Notes: generated from the sequence alone by a model not told the origin. Positions 26,780 through 37,526 are shown, counted from the stretch's first letter. The stretch: 64,000 bases of DNA from Chlamydia pneumoniae TW-183 (GCF_000007205.1 NC_005043.1:744001-808000), one strand, 5' to 3'. Program-made: numbers and translations.

Positions 26780-28234
26780 CTAACCCACGCTATTTTCTAA
26801 TTTAATTAACAATAACTTCGATGCTTCCTGAGCAAATTCTAAAGGTAATTGTTCTATAATTTCCCGACAAAAACCATGGATCACTAAGCTGACTGCTTCC
26901 TCAGGACTCAGTCCACGACTACGTAAATACAATAACTGATCCTCACGTAATTTTGAGGTCGTGGCTTCATGCTCAATTGAAGATGTTGAATTTTCTACTA
27001 CAATCTTCGGATCCGTATAGGCTCCGGAAGCCTTGCCTATCAACATGGAGTCGCATTGCGTATAGTTACTACTATGTTCAGCCTTTTTCCCTAAGGAGAC
27101 CAAACTTCTAAACGTGTTCTTAGACTCGTCAGAAGAAATTCCCTTAGAGATCACCGTGGATGTGGTGCGTTTCCCTACGTGTAGCATTTTGGTGCCTGTG
27201 TCGGCCTGCATTTTCCCACTAGTAAGAGCTACAGAATAAAATTCTCCAACACTCTCGTCGCCCTTTAAAATACAACTAGGGTATTTCCATGTAATTGCAG
27301 CACCAACCTCAACCTGTGACCAGGAGATCTTAGAACGATAGCCTGCGCACAGACCTCGTTTTGTTACAAAATTATAAATGCCGCCTTTCCCTGTTTTCTT
27401 ATCACCAGCATACCAATTTTGCACCGTGGAATACCTTATGACCGCATGCTCATGAGCCACCAATTCAACAACCGCAGCATGTAGCTGATTAGAAGAGTAT
27501 GCCGGCGCCGTACACCCCTCAAGATAACTCGCATAGCCGCCATCCTCCACAACAATGAGAGTACGCTCAAATTGACCCGCTTCCTTGTTATTAATCCGAA
27601 AATAGGTAGAAATATCCATAGGACATTTCACCCCTTTAGGAACATAAACAAAAGAGCCGTCACTAAAAACAGCCGCATTCAAAGCAGCAAAGAAATTATC
27701 CCGATGCGAAACAACGGAGCCTAAATATTTTTTTACCAAATTCGGATGTTCTTGAATCGCTTCGCCCAAAGAACAGAAAATAACTCCGGCCTTTTCCAAC
27801 GCTTCTTTAAATGTGGTTCCAATAGAGACCGAGTCAAAAACTAAATCTACAGCAACATTCTCGACATTTAGTAAGCGCTTCTGCTCATCTAAAGGTATAC
27901 CTAATTTTTTGAACGTATCTAAAATTTCTGGATCGGCATCTTCTAAACGTCCAAGAGGTTTTTTCTGCTTAGGAGATGAAAAATAGACTATATCATCATA
28001 GGCTATAGGACCATAATGCAGGCGTGCCCAGGCTGGCTCATGCAACTGCTTCCAATAACGGTATGCTTGTAAACGAAAATCTATAATAAACTGAGGTTCA
28101 TTACGTAGAGCAGCGATTTCTTCGATTGTCTCTTCACTAAGTCCTCGCGTCAATCCTTGAGACTCTATAGGAGTCACAAAACCGTAAGGATAGTCCTCAC
28201 GCTCTTCTAAAAAAACCTTTACTGATTCGCCCAT
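26780..28234 (-). CDS. sufB: Fe-S cluster assembly protein SufB
   Basis: The 484-residue core scaffold on which [Fe-S] clusters form. The signature regions are clear: [38 protein letters not shown] (the CTAP cysteine segment) and the C-terminal [24 protein letters not shown] (core). First gene of the suf operon; its promoter must lie in the 324-bp gap upstream. Confidence 0.97.
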   Translation of the reverse strand: MGESVKVFLEEREDYPYGFVTPIESQGLTRGLSEETIEEIAALRNEPQFIIDFRLQAYRYWKQLHEPAWARLHYGPIAYDDIVYFSSPKQKKPLGRLEDADPEILDTFKKLGIPLDEQKRLLNVENVAVDLVFDSVSIGTTFKEALEKAGVIFCSLGEAIQEHPNLVKKYLGSVVSHRDNFFAALNAAVFSDGSFVYVPKGVKCPMDISTYFRINNKEAGQFERTLIVVEDGGYASYLEGCTAPAYSSNQLHAAVVELVAHEHAVIRYSTVQNWYAGDKKTGKGGIYNFVTKRGLCAGYRSKISWSQVEVGAAITWKYPSCILKGDESVGEFYSVALTSGKMQADTGTKMLHVGKRTTSTVISKGISSDESKNTFRSLVSLGKKAEHSSNYTQCDSMLIGKASGAYTDPKIVVENSTSSIEHEATTSKLREDQLLYLRSRGLSPEEAVSLVIHGFCREIIEQLPLEFAQEASKLLLIKLENSVG

Positions 28235-28558
28235 AACCTTTAATCCCGTCGCGCAAAACTCTTGAATTTATCGTATTAAATTACACGAGGACAAAGCTAA
28301 GATAGCACACAGATTATTTTTTCAGTATAACAAAGAAGGCTTGAAAGACGAACCTACCCCTTTCAAGCCCAGAAGAAAAGAGAAAGAATTTTCTAAAAAT
28401 CCTAACTCCCTTGGAGATCACACCATCAGCATGGAATACACTAAGGCGCTTACATGCAAAGCCATTCTAGGGAAATAAAAAATTTTTGTCTTCTAATTTC
28501 AATTGAAAACACTATTTCCCTAGTTTATTGCTGTGACGTTTTTTCTACTTAACATGCC
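28235..28558. other. 324-bp intergenic region with two long inverted repeats
   Basis: Between the TPR gene stop and the sufB start, both on the minus strand. A perfect 9-bp repeat, GGCTTGAAA (28338-28346) with TTTCAAGCC (28361-28369), is followed on the minus strand by a T-rich run and could end the pbp2-TPR transcript. Farther out a perfect 11-bp repeat, CTAGGGAAATA (28467-28477) with TATTTCCCTAG (28513-28523), encloses the 12-bp palindrome TTTCAATTGAAA (28497-28508). No reading frame is credible. Confidence 0.55.
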
Positions 28559-29578
28559 TTAAGAAATAGTATCTAAACGCCTTTCAAATTGCATTGAGGA
28601 GGGATCTGACACCACAGTCTTCTGCAATAAGGGAGCAAACGTAGAATCCTTTTTTTGCAAAAATAAAAGCTCTTTTGTTGCCTTATCGGTCTCTCCTTGC
28701 ATATGATGCAAATAGCCCAGAAGATAGTGAGCGCGCTCATGTTCTAAATTAATAGACAACGCGCTATTAAAAGCCTCATACGCTTCCCGCATTTGCTTAA
28801 GATCCAAGTGAGCAAGTCCGACATAAAAATGTGCATCAGCATCTTCAGCATTGAGAAACAACGCTTCTTGAAAAGCCTTCAAAGCTAATCGAGTTTTATC
28901 TAAAGTGAGATAACATAAACCTAAATTGTAATGACCATCAGACAAATCAGGTCGCAGCTGAACAACACGTTCATAAGCCTCAGTAGCCTTGTCCCATCGT
29001 TTGCTTCGAGAAAGCAAAAAACCTAACTTTACCCAAGCTTTCCAATATAAGGGATTCTTCGCTACAGCAACTTCAAGCAAACGAATGGACTCCGCTTCAT
29101 CGTCCATTTCAGAAAGGATCACTGCCTTATTATATAAACTTTGTGGATTCCAAGGATCAAGTGCAAGGATCTTATCAAAACAATCTAAAGCCTCTTGAAG
29201 TCTCTTCAAACGATGATATACACTTCCAAGACTAAACCAGCACTCAACATCATCGGGATGCAAAGCAACATACGCACTATACTGTTCGATAGCTGCTTCA
29301 TATTGATTCCCCCGGTCTAACGCTACACCATAACAATAACGGAGATAGCTGTCTCCCGGCTCGGATGCTAAACCTTTAGAACACCAGTTCAAAGCCTCGG
29401 AGACTCTTCCAGTCTCTAAAGCAATAATCCCTAAATAACAATAAGCGAGTGCTGCTGTAGAGTCTAATTCTAAGGTTTCTTTCAGTCTTTTTTCCGCTTG
29501 CTCATATTCACCGCTCAAAAAAAGGTTAATTCCTGAACACAGAAATTCTTTTGCCAAGTGTTTCGCAGCTTCTTCCAT
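28559..29578 (-). CDS. Tetratricopeptide-repeat protein
   Basis: A 339-residue protein made almost wholly of TPR units, with about nine 34-residue repeats showing the W/LG/Y/A/P pattern (for example SLGSVYHRLKRLQEALDCFD, then KALELDPWNP-type turns). No signal peptide or membrane helix. I chose the ATG at 29578, preceded by GGGAG at 8 bases, over an in-frame TTG at 29614. It lies 34 to 70 bases after pbp2 on the same strand, so an envelope or division-related scaffold role is possible but unproven. Confidence 0.9.
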   Translation of the reverse strand: MEEAAKHLAKEFLCSGINLFLSGEYEQAEKRLKETLELDSTAALAYCYLGIIALETGRVSEALNWCSKGLASEPGDSYLRYCYGVALDRGNQYEAAIEQYSAYVALHPDDVECWFSLGSVYHRLKRLQEALDCFDKILALDPWNPQSLYNKAVILSEMDDEAESIRLLEVAVAKNPLYWKAWVKLGFLLSRSKRWDKATEAYERVVQLRPDLSDGHYNLGLCYLTLDKTRLALKAFQEALFLNAEDADAHFYVGLAHLDLKQMREAYEAFNSALSINLEHERAHYLLGYLHHMQGETDKATKELLFLQKKDSTFAPLLQKTVVSDPSSMQFERRLDTIS

Positions 29579-29648
29579 GGATATTTCTCCCAGCACATGA
29601 TTCGTTGATCTCAACTAAATGAGGAGCGAAAACCATGCCAAAAGAAAA

Positions 29649-32600
29649 CTATCCCCTTAAAAAAGATTCTCTTTGTTGAATTTTTTCCCACATATCAATC
29701 ATTTTTACCGCCATAGGAGCCGCATCTCGACCAAATTCTCCTAAGCGTAAATAGACTATGACTACGATCGTAGGAAGAGATAAATCTTGATCAGAAAAAC
29801 CCACCGCAGCAAACCAGATGTCTTTCATTTTCATGGTACCATATTCCCGATCCAGTCCCACACGCATAATGGACTCTGCTGTACTTGTCTTTCCAATAAT
29901 ACGAGACAAAAGTTGTGGAGGAAATTGACTTTGTATTGCTCGAGCTGTTCCGTATTGACCCCAGATAACATTGCGCATGCCAGTCTTAAGCACCTCTACT
30001 ACAGCATCAGGCATGAAAATCGTTCGCTTCTTTTTAGAAGAGAGATAAGAAACATGCTCCCCCTCCCATTCTCCAAGCAATAACTTGGGGACATAAACCA
30101 CACCGCCATTAACTAAAGAAGCTAACATCACTGCTGTCTGCAAAGGAGTTACAACAAGAGTATGCTGTCCAATCGCTGTTGCGTATAAACCGGAACGGTT
30201 ATACGCCAAATCATGAGGCACCCTACCCGCATACTCTCCTGGCAATCCTAAACCTGTTTTCTCGCCAAAACCAAATAAAGAAGCCGCGTCTGCTAAATCT
30301 TCAGGATCCCCAAGACCTTCCCCTACCAATAATGAAAAGTACGGGTTGCTAGACATCTCTAATGCTGAGACTAAATCAATAAAGCCTCTTCCCATGAAAT
30401 CATTTCCCGGCAAACTCCCCCCACGGAAAAACGTGGGAATCGGTGTGCCATCTTTAAAAAAGCCCACGTGAGGCTTAGAACTCCTATAGCCAAAGGAATT
30501 TTTATCAATAATGACCAAGGGATTCGCAGGCTCCTCATTATGTCCCCATAAGATCCTCTGAGATAACACAGAATATGCAGATACTAACTTAAAAATAGAA
30601 CCTAAGGTAGCTGCTTGCCCGTAGGCATGAGGACGTAGGTATCCGTATCCATATACTGGATAAAAAGAAGCAGCTAAATCTTGTTCTGTCTGCCTCTTAT
30701 TTCTCACAATCGAGATGGGATATTTGCCTAATAGAGGACGTTGCAATTCATTGAATTCACGAAATGTAGAAAAAAGTGCAGGGAGATGTTCTGAAAGATG
30801 CGACACACGTTCTTTTAGAAAAAGATAATGTTCGTGCCAAGATAACGCTCTATGCGCTCCATTATCTAATTCATTTATCCATAAATCTAAAATATCATAG
30901 TAAGGCTCTAAGCCTTCTTTATAAGGGGTTTTAGAAAATAAATACGCAAGAAATGTATCCAAATGTTCTTGGCAGAACATTTTATATTGCCTTGTTTTTT
31001 CTTCCTCTAAGTAATCTACATAAGGTGTAGGATACCTCTGTTTCCTTAATGCTTCCTCTTGACGTTTCGCAGCAAGATATTGAAGAAATTCACTCTTACG
31101 CCACGACTTAAAATGCACCTCAATAAAAGCATCTTCTAAAATAGTAGAGAATGCAGAGCGAAGCACCACATAACGTCCTTGAAGCTCTGTAAATTCAGAT
31201 AACGAGAGCCTATGAACCTCTGAAGGAAGTACAGGAGAAAAACGCTCTGGATCTACAATCAGCCTAAGGATATCCGTATACAAGATTTTATCGTAATTCG
31301 CAGGAAGCTCATTAAAAACTTGGTCTAATGCTTCCTTAAGCTCTTCAATATCTGCTTTATGCTGATTCAGACATTCCATGATCCATTTTTGTTCCCGAAG
31401 AGAAATGACTTCTTGGATTAAGATATGCCCCTCTTCATTAGGGAAAACTGCATCAAAAATAGCGGAACAAGGACACGTCCCCTCTTCATAAGGAAATAAA
31501 GAAAGCAAACGAGTCACCAAGTTTTGAACCTCTATCGCCTGTCCTACAAAGCTGTTTCTTTTTAACTGCAATTTAATCACAGAGTTTTCAGGGAAAAGAA
31601 AATCAAGGAAGCAATCAAAGGTTAATGGCAAAATCTCTTCATAACATAATCCAGTAAGAGGATTCCTTCTTTCCCGAATTAGAGGGACTTTCCTATCATA
31701 AATTTCTGCAATATGCTCTTTATTTTCTAACCATCGATAAATAGACGATCTTACCGCTTTAGAATCTTCCGCAACCTTCGCATTCACAAAATCATTGTTA
31801 CGATAACGGGGAGAAGAAGCCATGGCTAAAATCTCTCCGTTATTAGGATCTAACGCAATAATGGCTCCTCCTTTAATCCAAGGGAACAAAGGAGGAAGCT
31901 TCTCTCGTTTCTTCAATGACTTAGCACTACGAAACGTCTCCGTTTTTTCATATTCTAAAAGTAACGCATCCGCATACGCTTGTAGCTCAGCAGACAAAGT
32001 CAACTGCAATTTAGTTCCAGGAGCTTCAGGAACAGCACCCTCCATTTCTTGAATGAAGTTCCCACGACGATCTACTAAAATCGGTTTTTTTCCGATCTTA
32101 CCTCGTAATTTTGAGTCCCAACAGGCCTCAACACCCATTTTTCCTACTAAAGCATTTAAACTATAAGCGTTGCTCTCCACAGACTCTAATAAAGCACGCA
32201 CCTGATCTATACTTGCTAATCCTTCAGGCAACTTAGGATCTTCACCCTCTTCATAAGCACGCACACACTCACGCAATTGACTCAGCTCCTGAGTGACTCT
32301 CTTATACTCTTGAAGACTGATAGGTCCTACATAACCTAAAATATCTGAAGCCACGCTTTCTTGAGGATAATGACGACGAACTACAGCCTCTACATGCAAT
32401 CCAGGCCAATCTTTAGATAACATTTTGAGTTTCAAATAGGTGCGCTCAGAAACATTAGCAGCCACTAAATAAGGGACCGAACCTAATACAGAAGCTTTTG
32501 CATGAATTGCATCTTCGATCGCCTCGCGATCTAAATGCAATTCCTGAGATAAAAGCTCAGACAAACACATTATATAATGCTTACGCACAGGAATGAGCTG

Positions 32601-32921
32601 TTTATGCCCATGCTCATCGACACGCCAAGCCCGAGTAGGCAAATCACGAATGGCCCCATAAGCAACGCTCACATCATATTGCAACTGATTCACAGCCAAT
32701 GTCTTTCCAAAACGATCACAAATCGTTGCTCTTTCCACATATTGAGGAAGCACTCGAATCTGTGGCTTGTATGCCTCTTCTAACTTTTGTTCATGTTCAA
32801 CAACAGCAAGATACCATAAACGCAATGCAATCACAGCAAATGCAATAACAATCCCAGACAACAGTCTGTTGGTCTTTTGAGCAATGGAAAGATAAATAGG
32901 AAATTTTTTCGGTCGTTTCAT
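29649..32921 (-). CDS. pbp2: Class B penicillin-binding protein 2 with large central insertion
   Basis: Transpeptidase that cross-links peptidoglycan. The 1090-residue protein has an N-terminal membrane anchor (about 20-40), a class B dimerisation domain (about 50-300), and transpeptidase motifs SIFK (Ser775/Lys778), SSN (857-859) and KTS (1011-1013). PBP2 proteins are usually about 600-650 residues; the excess lies between the PNNGEILAM segment (359-367) and SIFK, where roughly 350-400 charged, helical residues are inserted. The third motif reads KTS where KTG is usual. Chlamydial PBP2 takes part in division in the absence of FtsZ. Confidence 0.93.
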   Translation of the reverse strand: MKRPKKFPIYLSIAQKTNRLLSGIVIAFAVIALRLWYLAVVEHEQKLEEAYKPQIRVLPQYVERATICDRFGKTLAVNQLQYDVSVAYGAIRDLPTRAWRVDEHGHKQLIPVRKHYIMCLSELLSQELHLDREAIEDAIHAKASVLGSVPYLVAANVSERTYLKLKMLSKDWPGLHVEAVVRRHYPQESVASDILGYVGPISLQEYKRVTQELSQLRECVRAYEEGEDPKLPEGLASIDQVRALLESVESNAYSLNALVGKMGVEACWDSKLRGKIGKKPILVDRRGNFIQEMEGAVPEAPGTKLQLTLSAELQAYADALLLEYEKTETFRSAKSLKKREKLPPLFPWIKGGAIIALDPNNGEILAMASSPRYRNNDFVNAKVAEDSKAVRSSIYRWLENKEHIAEIYDRKVPLIRERRNPLTGLCYEEILPLTFDCFLDFLFPENSVIKLQLKRNSFVGQAIEVQNLVTRLLSLFPYEEGTCPCSAIFDAVFPNEEGHILIQEVISLREQKWIMECLNQHKADIEELKEALDQVFNELPANYDKILYTDILRLIVDPERFSPVLPSEVHRLSLSEFTELQGRYVVLRSAFSTILEDAFIEVHFKSWRKSEFLQYLAAKRQEEALRKQRYPTPYVDYLEEEKTRQYKMFCQEHLDTFLAYLFSKTPYKEGLEPYYDILDLWINELDNGAHRALSWHEHYLFLKERVSHLSEHLPALFSTFREFNELQRPLLGKYPISIVRNKRQTEQDLAASFYPVYGYGYLRPHAYGQAATLGSIFKLVSAYSVLSQRILWGHNEEPANPLVIIDKNSFGYRSSKPHVGFFKDGTPIPTFFRGGSLPGNDFMGRGFIDLVSALEMSSNPYFSLLVGEGLGDPEDLADAASLFGFGEKTGLGLPGEYAGRVPHDLAYNRSGLYATAIGQHTLVVTPLQTAVMLASLVNGGVVYVPKLLLGEWEGEHVSYLSSKKKRTIFMPDAVVEVLKTGMRNVIWGQYGTARAIQSQFPPQLLSRIIGKTSTAESIMRVGLDREYGTMKMKDIWFAAVGFSDQDLSLPTIVVIVYLRLGEFGRDAAPMAVKMIDMWEKIQQRESFLRG

Positions 32922-33537
32922 GCTATGGATATTATGAGCTTCACTCTCGTCTGAAAATTACAGAGAACTATGCTCTCACATTATTTCCAATCATAGTCTG
33001 CTAAATACAATAATAAAAAGAAGCACGATATTTAAGAAGAATAGTCAATCTAATCGAACAAAATCTAGAGAAGATACAGTTCGCAAAATACAACTAATTT
33101 TAGTCCAATCAAAACATATTAAAACCAAAAATCATGTTCTAAATAATAAAAATAAACAAAAAAAATTTCTCAAGAGAAAAAGACTTGAGAAGGTAGTGAG
33201 GAGCCATTTTTAAGGGGAACTAAATTATATATATAATGAAAAGAATATACAAAAAAGCTATAGCTTTCCTATAGCTCATAACAGAAGTTCTTGGTTGAAA
33301 TGTGCGGCTAAAAACACTTAATCTTCTTATCGTCTTTACTATAATAAGAAAAGTTTGATATGTTTTCGACTAATGAGCTGTATGTTCATATTTAAGGCCG
33401 TTTTTCAATGATAAGAGCTTCCTAAATTTGCCTGCAGGATATCTTGTCTGGCTTTAATTTGGACGTCGTGTCGCCAAAATATGAGTAATAGCGAGCACAT
33501 AAATAAAAGATACTAAGCATAATCTTTAGAGGTGAGT
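32922..33537. other. 616-bp region upstream of ompA and pbp2
   Basis: Very AT-rich, with no credible gene. It must hold the ompA promoter(s) and the pbp2 promoter. TATAAT occurs at 33340-33345 in the ompA direction, but no matching -35 stands at the normal distance, so I list it only as a possible -10. A strong hairpin with a minus-strand T-run is described separately at 33250-33276. The ompA leader would be long if transcription begins near 33350. Confidence 0.4.
33250..33276 (-). terminator. Hairpin plus T-run on the minus strand upstream of ompA
   Basis: AGCTATAG (33256-33263) and CTATAGCT (33269-33276) form a perfect 8-bp stem with a 5-base loop. Read on the minus strand it is followed at once by TTTTTT and then GTATATTC. 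This has the form of an intrinsic terminator, yet no minus-strand gene lies upstream of it, only the region antisense to ompA. Confidence 0.5.
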
Positions 33538-34707
33538 ATGAAAAAACTCTTAAAGTCGGCGTTATTATCCGCCGCATTTGCTGGTTCTGTCGGCTCCTTA
33601 CAAGCCTTGCCTGTAGGGAACCCTTCTGATCCAAGCTTATTAATTGATGGTACAATATGGGAAGGTGCTGCAGGAGATCCTTGCGATCCTTGCGCTACTT
33701 GGTGCGACGCTATTAGCTTACGTGCTGGATTTTACGGAGACTATGTTTTCGACCGTATCTTAAAAGTAGATGCACCTAAAACATTTTCTATGGGAGCCAA
33801 GCCTACTGGATCCGCTGCTGCAAACTATACTACTGCCGTAGATAGACCTAACCCGGCCTACAATAAGCATTTACACGATGCAGAGTGGTTCACTAATGCA
33901 GGCTTCATTGCCTTAAACATTTGGGATCGCTTTGATGTTTTCTGTACTTTAGGAGCTTCTAATGGTTACATTAGAGGAAACTCTACAGCGTTCAATCTCG
34001 TTGGTTTATTCGGAGTTAAAGGTACTACTGTAAATGCAAATGAACTACCAAACGTTTCTTTAAGTAACGGAGTTGTTGAACTTTACACAGACACCTCTTT
34101 CTCTTGGAGCGTAGGCGCTCGTGGAGCCTTATGGGAATGCGGTTGTGCAACTTTGGGAGCTGAATTCCAATATGCACAGTCCAAACCTAAAGTTGAAGAA
34201 CTTAATGTGATCTGTAACGTATCGCAATTCTCTGTAAACAAACCCAAGGGCTATAAAGGCGTTGCTTTCCCCTTGCCAACAGACGCTGGCGTAGCAACAG
34301 CTACTGGAACAAAGTCTGCGACCATCAATTATCATGAATGGCAAGTAGGAGCCTCTCTATCTTACAGACTAAACTCTTTAGTGCCATACATTGGAGTACA
34401 ATGGTCTCGAGCAACTTTTGATGCTGATAACATCCGCATTGCTCAGCCAAAACTACCTACAGCTGTTTTAAACTTAACTGCATGGAACCCTTCTTTACTA
34501 GGAAATGCCACAGCATTGTCTACTACTGATTCGTTCTCAGACTTCATGCAAATTGTTTCCTGTCAGATCAACAAGTTTAAATCTAGAAAAGCTTGTGGAG
34601 TTACTGTAGGAGCTACTTTAGTTGATGCTGATAAATGGTCACTTACTGCAGAAGCTCGTTTAATTAACGAGAGAGCTGCTCACGTATCTGGTCAGTTCAG
34701 ATTCTAA
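33538..34707 (+). CDS. ompA: Major outer membrane protein (MOMP)
   Basis: The dominant chlamydial outer-membrane porin and antigen, a trimeric beta-barrel cross-linked by disulfides in elementary bodies. The 389-residue precursor has signal peptide [20 protein letters not shown] to about LQA, then mature [12 protein letters not shown]. Several cysteines are present ([10 protein letters not shown] near 50-57; CGCATLG), and it ends in Phe (SGQFRF) as expected of barrel proteins. The sequence reads as C. pneumoniae MOMP and fixes the species. The ATG at 33538 follows AGAGGTG; a GTG two codons earlier is not used. Confidence 0.99.
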   Translation: MKKLLKSALLSAAFAGSVGSLQALPVGNPSDPSLLIDGTIWEGAAGDPCDPCATWCDAISLRAGFYGDYVFDRILKVDAPKTFSMGAKPTGSAAANYTTAVDRPNPAYNKHLHDAEWFTNAGFIALNIWDRFDVFCTLGASNGYIRGNSTAFNLVGLFGVKGTTVNANELPNVSLSNGVVELYTDTSFSWSVGARGALWECGCATLGAEFQYAQSKPKVEELNVICNVSQFSVNKPKGYKGVAFPLPTDAGVATATGTKSATINYHEWQVGASLSYRLNSLVPYIGVQWSRATFDADNIRIAQPKLPTAVLNLTAWNPSLLGNATALSTTDSFSDFMQIVSCQINKFKSRKACGVTVGATLVDADKWSLTAEARLINERAAHVSGQFRF

Positions 34708-34769
34708 AGATTTGCTTAGAATTTCTCCTCACCTTGTTATCAGAGTCTACATGTTAGGCTCTGATTTAT

Positions 34770-34804
34770 GCTCAGAGCTTCTTAATTTCTGAGCAATTTT
34801 TATT
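34770..34804 (+). terminator. Intrinsic terminator of ompA
   Basis: GCTCAGA (34770-34776) pairs with TCTGAGC (34788-34794) across an 11-base loop, followed by AATTTTTATT. A second perfect 7-bp hairpin, ATCAGAG/CTCTGAT (34739-34745 with 34759-34765), stands just before it, so the ompA message may end in two stacked hairpins. Confidence 0.75.
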
Positions 34805-34885
34805 CCCCCCCTACTTCACATCACATCAAGACAAATGAATTATTTACTTATGCTATTTTCTAATAGCTTCCTGTAGATTACACGC

Positions 34886-34914
34886 TTGCGTTAAAAGCAT
34901 TATTACACTACTAT
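34886..34914 (+). promoter_or_regulatory. Candidate promoter for tRNA-Gly / rpsB operon
   Basis: TTGCGT (34886-34891) and TACTAT (34909-34914) are spaced 17 bases apart, 18 bases before the tRNA. Each box matches the consensus only partly (3 and 4 of 6). It is the best placed candidate after the ompA terminator. Confidence 0.4.
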
Positions 34915-34931
34915 ACCCCTTAATCCAGTTT

Positions 34932-35002
34932 GCGCCCGTAGCTCAATGGTAGAGCTGTAGCCTTCCAAGCTACCGGTGTCAGTTCGATTCTGATCGGGCG
35001 CT
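34932..35002 (+). tRNA. tRNA-Gly (anticodon TCC)
   Basis: A 71-base cloverleaf. The acceptor GCGCCCG pairs with CGGGCGC, the anticodon loop is CTTCCAA with anticodon TCC, and the T loop is TTCGATT. CCA is not encoded. It lies 88 bases before the rpsB start, so it may share the rpsB transcript. Confidence 0.97.
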
Positions 35003-35090
35003 TTCTTTACACAACCAAGACTGAAATTCTGGCTTTTATGTCAGAATGCCGTTGTTAACGTATTCTAATTTTGAAATAGAGGTACAAAGC

Positions 35091-35924
35091 TTGGAATCCC
35101 AATCCTGCAAACTTACAATTAAAGACCTTATGAGTGCCGGTGCTCATTTTGGACACCAAACTCGAAGATGGAACCCAAAGATGAAACTTTACATCTTTGA
35201 GGAGAAAAACGGTCTTTACATCATCAATCTAGCAAAAACTTTACAGCAATTACGCAATGCTCTTCCCCACATTCGCAAAGTAATTCAAGACAATAAAACT
35301 GTCCTATTCGTAGGAACAAAAAAACAAGCAAAGTGTGTCATTCGAGAAGCTGCAATAGAAGCTGGCGAATTTTTTATTGCTGAACGTTGGCTAGGCGGAA
35401 TGTTAACCAACATGACGACTATCCGAAATTCCATTAAAACGTTAGACAAAATTGAAAAAGATTTATCTAGAAATCAGGCCTATCTTACTAAGAAAGAAGC
35501 AGCTCTTTTAGCTAAACGTCATCAAAAATTATTGCGAAACCTTGAAGGGATTCGTTACATGAAGAAGGCTCCTGGTCTTCTAGTTGTTGTTGACCCTAGC
35601 TATGAAAAAATTGCTGTTGCAGAAGCAAAAAAACTCGGAATTCCTGTTCTTGCTCTCGTCGATACTAACTGCGATCCTACTCCTATCGACCATGTGATCC
35701 CCTGTAATGATGACTCTCTTAAAAGCATTCGATTAATCATCAATGTGATTAAAGAAAATATTATCGAGGCCAAACATAAGCTTGGTATAGAAATTGTTTC
35801 TCCAGTGAAATCTTTAGAAGTGCCCGATCTCTCAGCTTTCGAATCTAGCCAAGATGACGAATCTGACGAAGAGAATCGAGAAGAAGATCTATTAGCAAAA
35901 AAATTTGATGGCGAGGCAAACTAA
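35091..35924 (+). CDS. rpsB: 30S ribosomal protein S2
   Basis: Ribosomal small-subunit protein, 277 residues. [22 protein letters not shown] is the family N-terminus (core near residues 8-29), and [11 protein letters not shown] and [18 protein letters not shown] are conserved. I chose the TTG at 35091 because GAGG lies about 8 bases upstream and the product then begins just before the conserved region. An ATG at 35046 would add 15 residues not expected of S2. The tail is acidic. First gene of rpsB-tsf-pyrH-frr. Confidence 0.95.
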   Translation: MESQSCKLTIKDLMSAGAHFGHQTRRWNPKMKLYIFEEKNGLYIINLAKTLQQLRNALPHIRKVIQDNKTVLFVGTKKQAKCVIREAAIEAGEFFIAERWLGGMLTNMTTIRNSIKTLDKIEKDLSRNQAYLTKKEAALLAKRHQKLLRNLEGIRYMKKAPGLLVVVDPSYEKIAVAEAKKLGIPVLALVDTNCDPTPIDHVIPCNDDSLKSIRLIINVIKENIIEAKHKLGIEIVSPVKSLEVPDLSAFESSQDDESDEENREEDLLAKKFDGEAN

Positions 35925-36772
35925 TGAGCGACTTTTCTATGGAGACCCTAAAAACATTAAGACAACAAACTGGTGTAGGGTTAACAAAGTGTAAGGAAGC
36001 TTTAGAAGCTTGCGGTGGTAACCTAGAAGAAGCTGTTGTCTATTTACGTAAGTTGGGATTGGCATCTGCTGGGAAAAAAGAACACAGAGAAACTAAAGAA
36101 GGCATCATAGCAGCTAAAACTGACGCCAACGGCACTGCATTAATTGAAGTGAACGTAGAGACAGATTTTGTTGCAAACAACGCAGTCTTTAGAGAATTTG
36201 TTTCCAATCTACTTAATGACATTCTCAAATACAAAGTAGATACCGTTGAAGCCCTATCGCAAGCAGCCTCGTCCCAAGATCCCTCTCTTTCTGTAGACGA
36301 ACTCAGAGCAGTGACTATGCAGACTGTAGGAGAAAACATCCGTATTAGTAGAGTGGCATACTTTCCTAAGGCTACAAATTCTACTGTAGGAATTTATTCC
36401 CATGGCAACGGCAAGACAGTAGCTCTGACTATGCTTTCAGGCTCCTCTACTGCTGACAGCTTAGCAAAAGACATTGCAATGCATGTTGTTGCTGCTCAAC
36501 CTCAATTCCTCAGTAAAGAAAGCGTTCCTGCTGAAGCTATTGCTAAAGAAAAAGAAGTGATTGCTTCTCAAATTCAAGGAAAACCTCAAGAAGTTATTGA
36601 GAAGATCGTTACAGGAAAATTAAACACATTCTTCCAAGAAGCCTGTTTATTAGAACAACCATTTATTAAGAACGCCGACCTTTCTATTCAAAGTTTAATA
36701 GATGATTTCTCCAAAACCTCTGGAAGCTCTGTTGCAATAGAACAGTTCATTTTATGGAAAATAGGAGCCTAA
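35924..36772 (+). CDS. tsf: Translation elongation factor Ts
   Basis: Nucleotide exchange factor for EF-Tu, 282 residues. The N-terminal UBA-like part has [21 protein letters not shown] (core), followed by VETDFVANN, which contacts EF-Tu. The ATG overlaps the rpsB stop by one base (TAATG), so translation is coupled. Confidence 0.98.
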   Translation: MSDFSMETLKTLRQQTGVGLTKCKEALEACGGNLEEAVVYLRKLGLASAGKKEHRETKEGIIAAKTDANGTALIEVNVETDFVANNAVFREFVSNLLNDILKYKVDTVEALSQAASSQDPSLSVDELRAVTMQTVGENIRISRVAYFPKATNSTVGIYSHGNGKTVALTMLSGSSTADSLAKDIAMHVVAAQPQFLSKESVPAEAIAKEKEVIASQIQGKPQEVIEKIVTGKLNTFFQEACLLEQPFIKNADLSIQSLIDDFSKTSGSSVAIEQFILWKIGA

Positions 36773-36779
36773 TAAAAAC

Positions 36780-37526
36780 ATGGCTAAGCAAACTAGACGA
36801 GTCTTGTTTAAAATTTCTGGGGAAGCATTATCTAAAGATTCTAGCAATAGAATTGATGAAATGCGTTTATCCCGACTGGTATCAGAGCTAAGAGCAGTTC
36901 GTAATAATGATATAGAAATCGCCCTTGTAATCGGCGGTGGCAATATTTTAAGAGGACTCGCTGAGCAAAAGGAACTTCAAATTAATCGTGTATCGGCAGA
37001 TCAAATGGGAATGCTGGCTACCTTGATCAATGGTATGGCAGTAGCAGATGCTTTAAAAGCTGAGGATATCCCTTGTCTTTTGACATCTACCCTATCGTGC
37101 CCACAGTTAGCTGATCTTTATACTCCACAAAAATCAATAGAAGCTTTAGACCAGGGAAAGATTCTTATCTGCACCACTGGAGCTGGTTCTCCTTATCTGA
37201 CTACAGATACTGGAGCTGCTTTACGAGCTTGTGAGCTTAATGTTGACGTTTTAATCAAAGCGACTATGCATGTAGACGGTGTCTATGATAAAGATCCTAG
37301 GCTCTTTCCAGATGCTGTAAAATATGATTTTGTTTCCTATAAGGATTTTTTGAGCAATCAACTAGGGGTAATGGATGCATCAGCAATTTCCCTATGTATG
37401 GATTCTCATATTCCAATTCGTGTCTTTAGCTTTTTACAGCACTCTCTAGAAAAGGCTCTATTTGACCCTACGATTGGAACATTAGTTAGCGAGGATGTAA
37501 ACCATGTCTGTTCTCCAAGACACTGA
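36780..37526 (+). CDS. pyrH: Uridylate kinase
   Basis: Phosphorylates UMP to UDP. The 248-residue amino-acid kinase fold has [11 protein letters not shown] at the start, [10 protein letters not shown] for phosphate binding, and [15 protein letters not shown] near residues 160-175. It begins 7 bases after tsf and overlaps frr by 23 bases, the conserved bacterial order. Confidence 0.97.

Noticed and set aside
28338..28369. Inverted repeat considered as a CIRCE heat-shock operator
   Set aside because: Arms (GGCTTGAAA/TTTCAAGCC) and the 14-base spacer do not match the CIRCE consensus TTAGCACTC-N9-GAGTGCTAA.
33422..33655. Minus-strand frame over the ompA start, possible source of an antisense message ending at 33250
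   Set aside because: Composition is not protein-like. An antisense RNA remains possible, but not as this protein.
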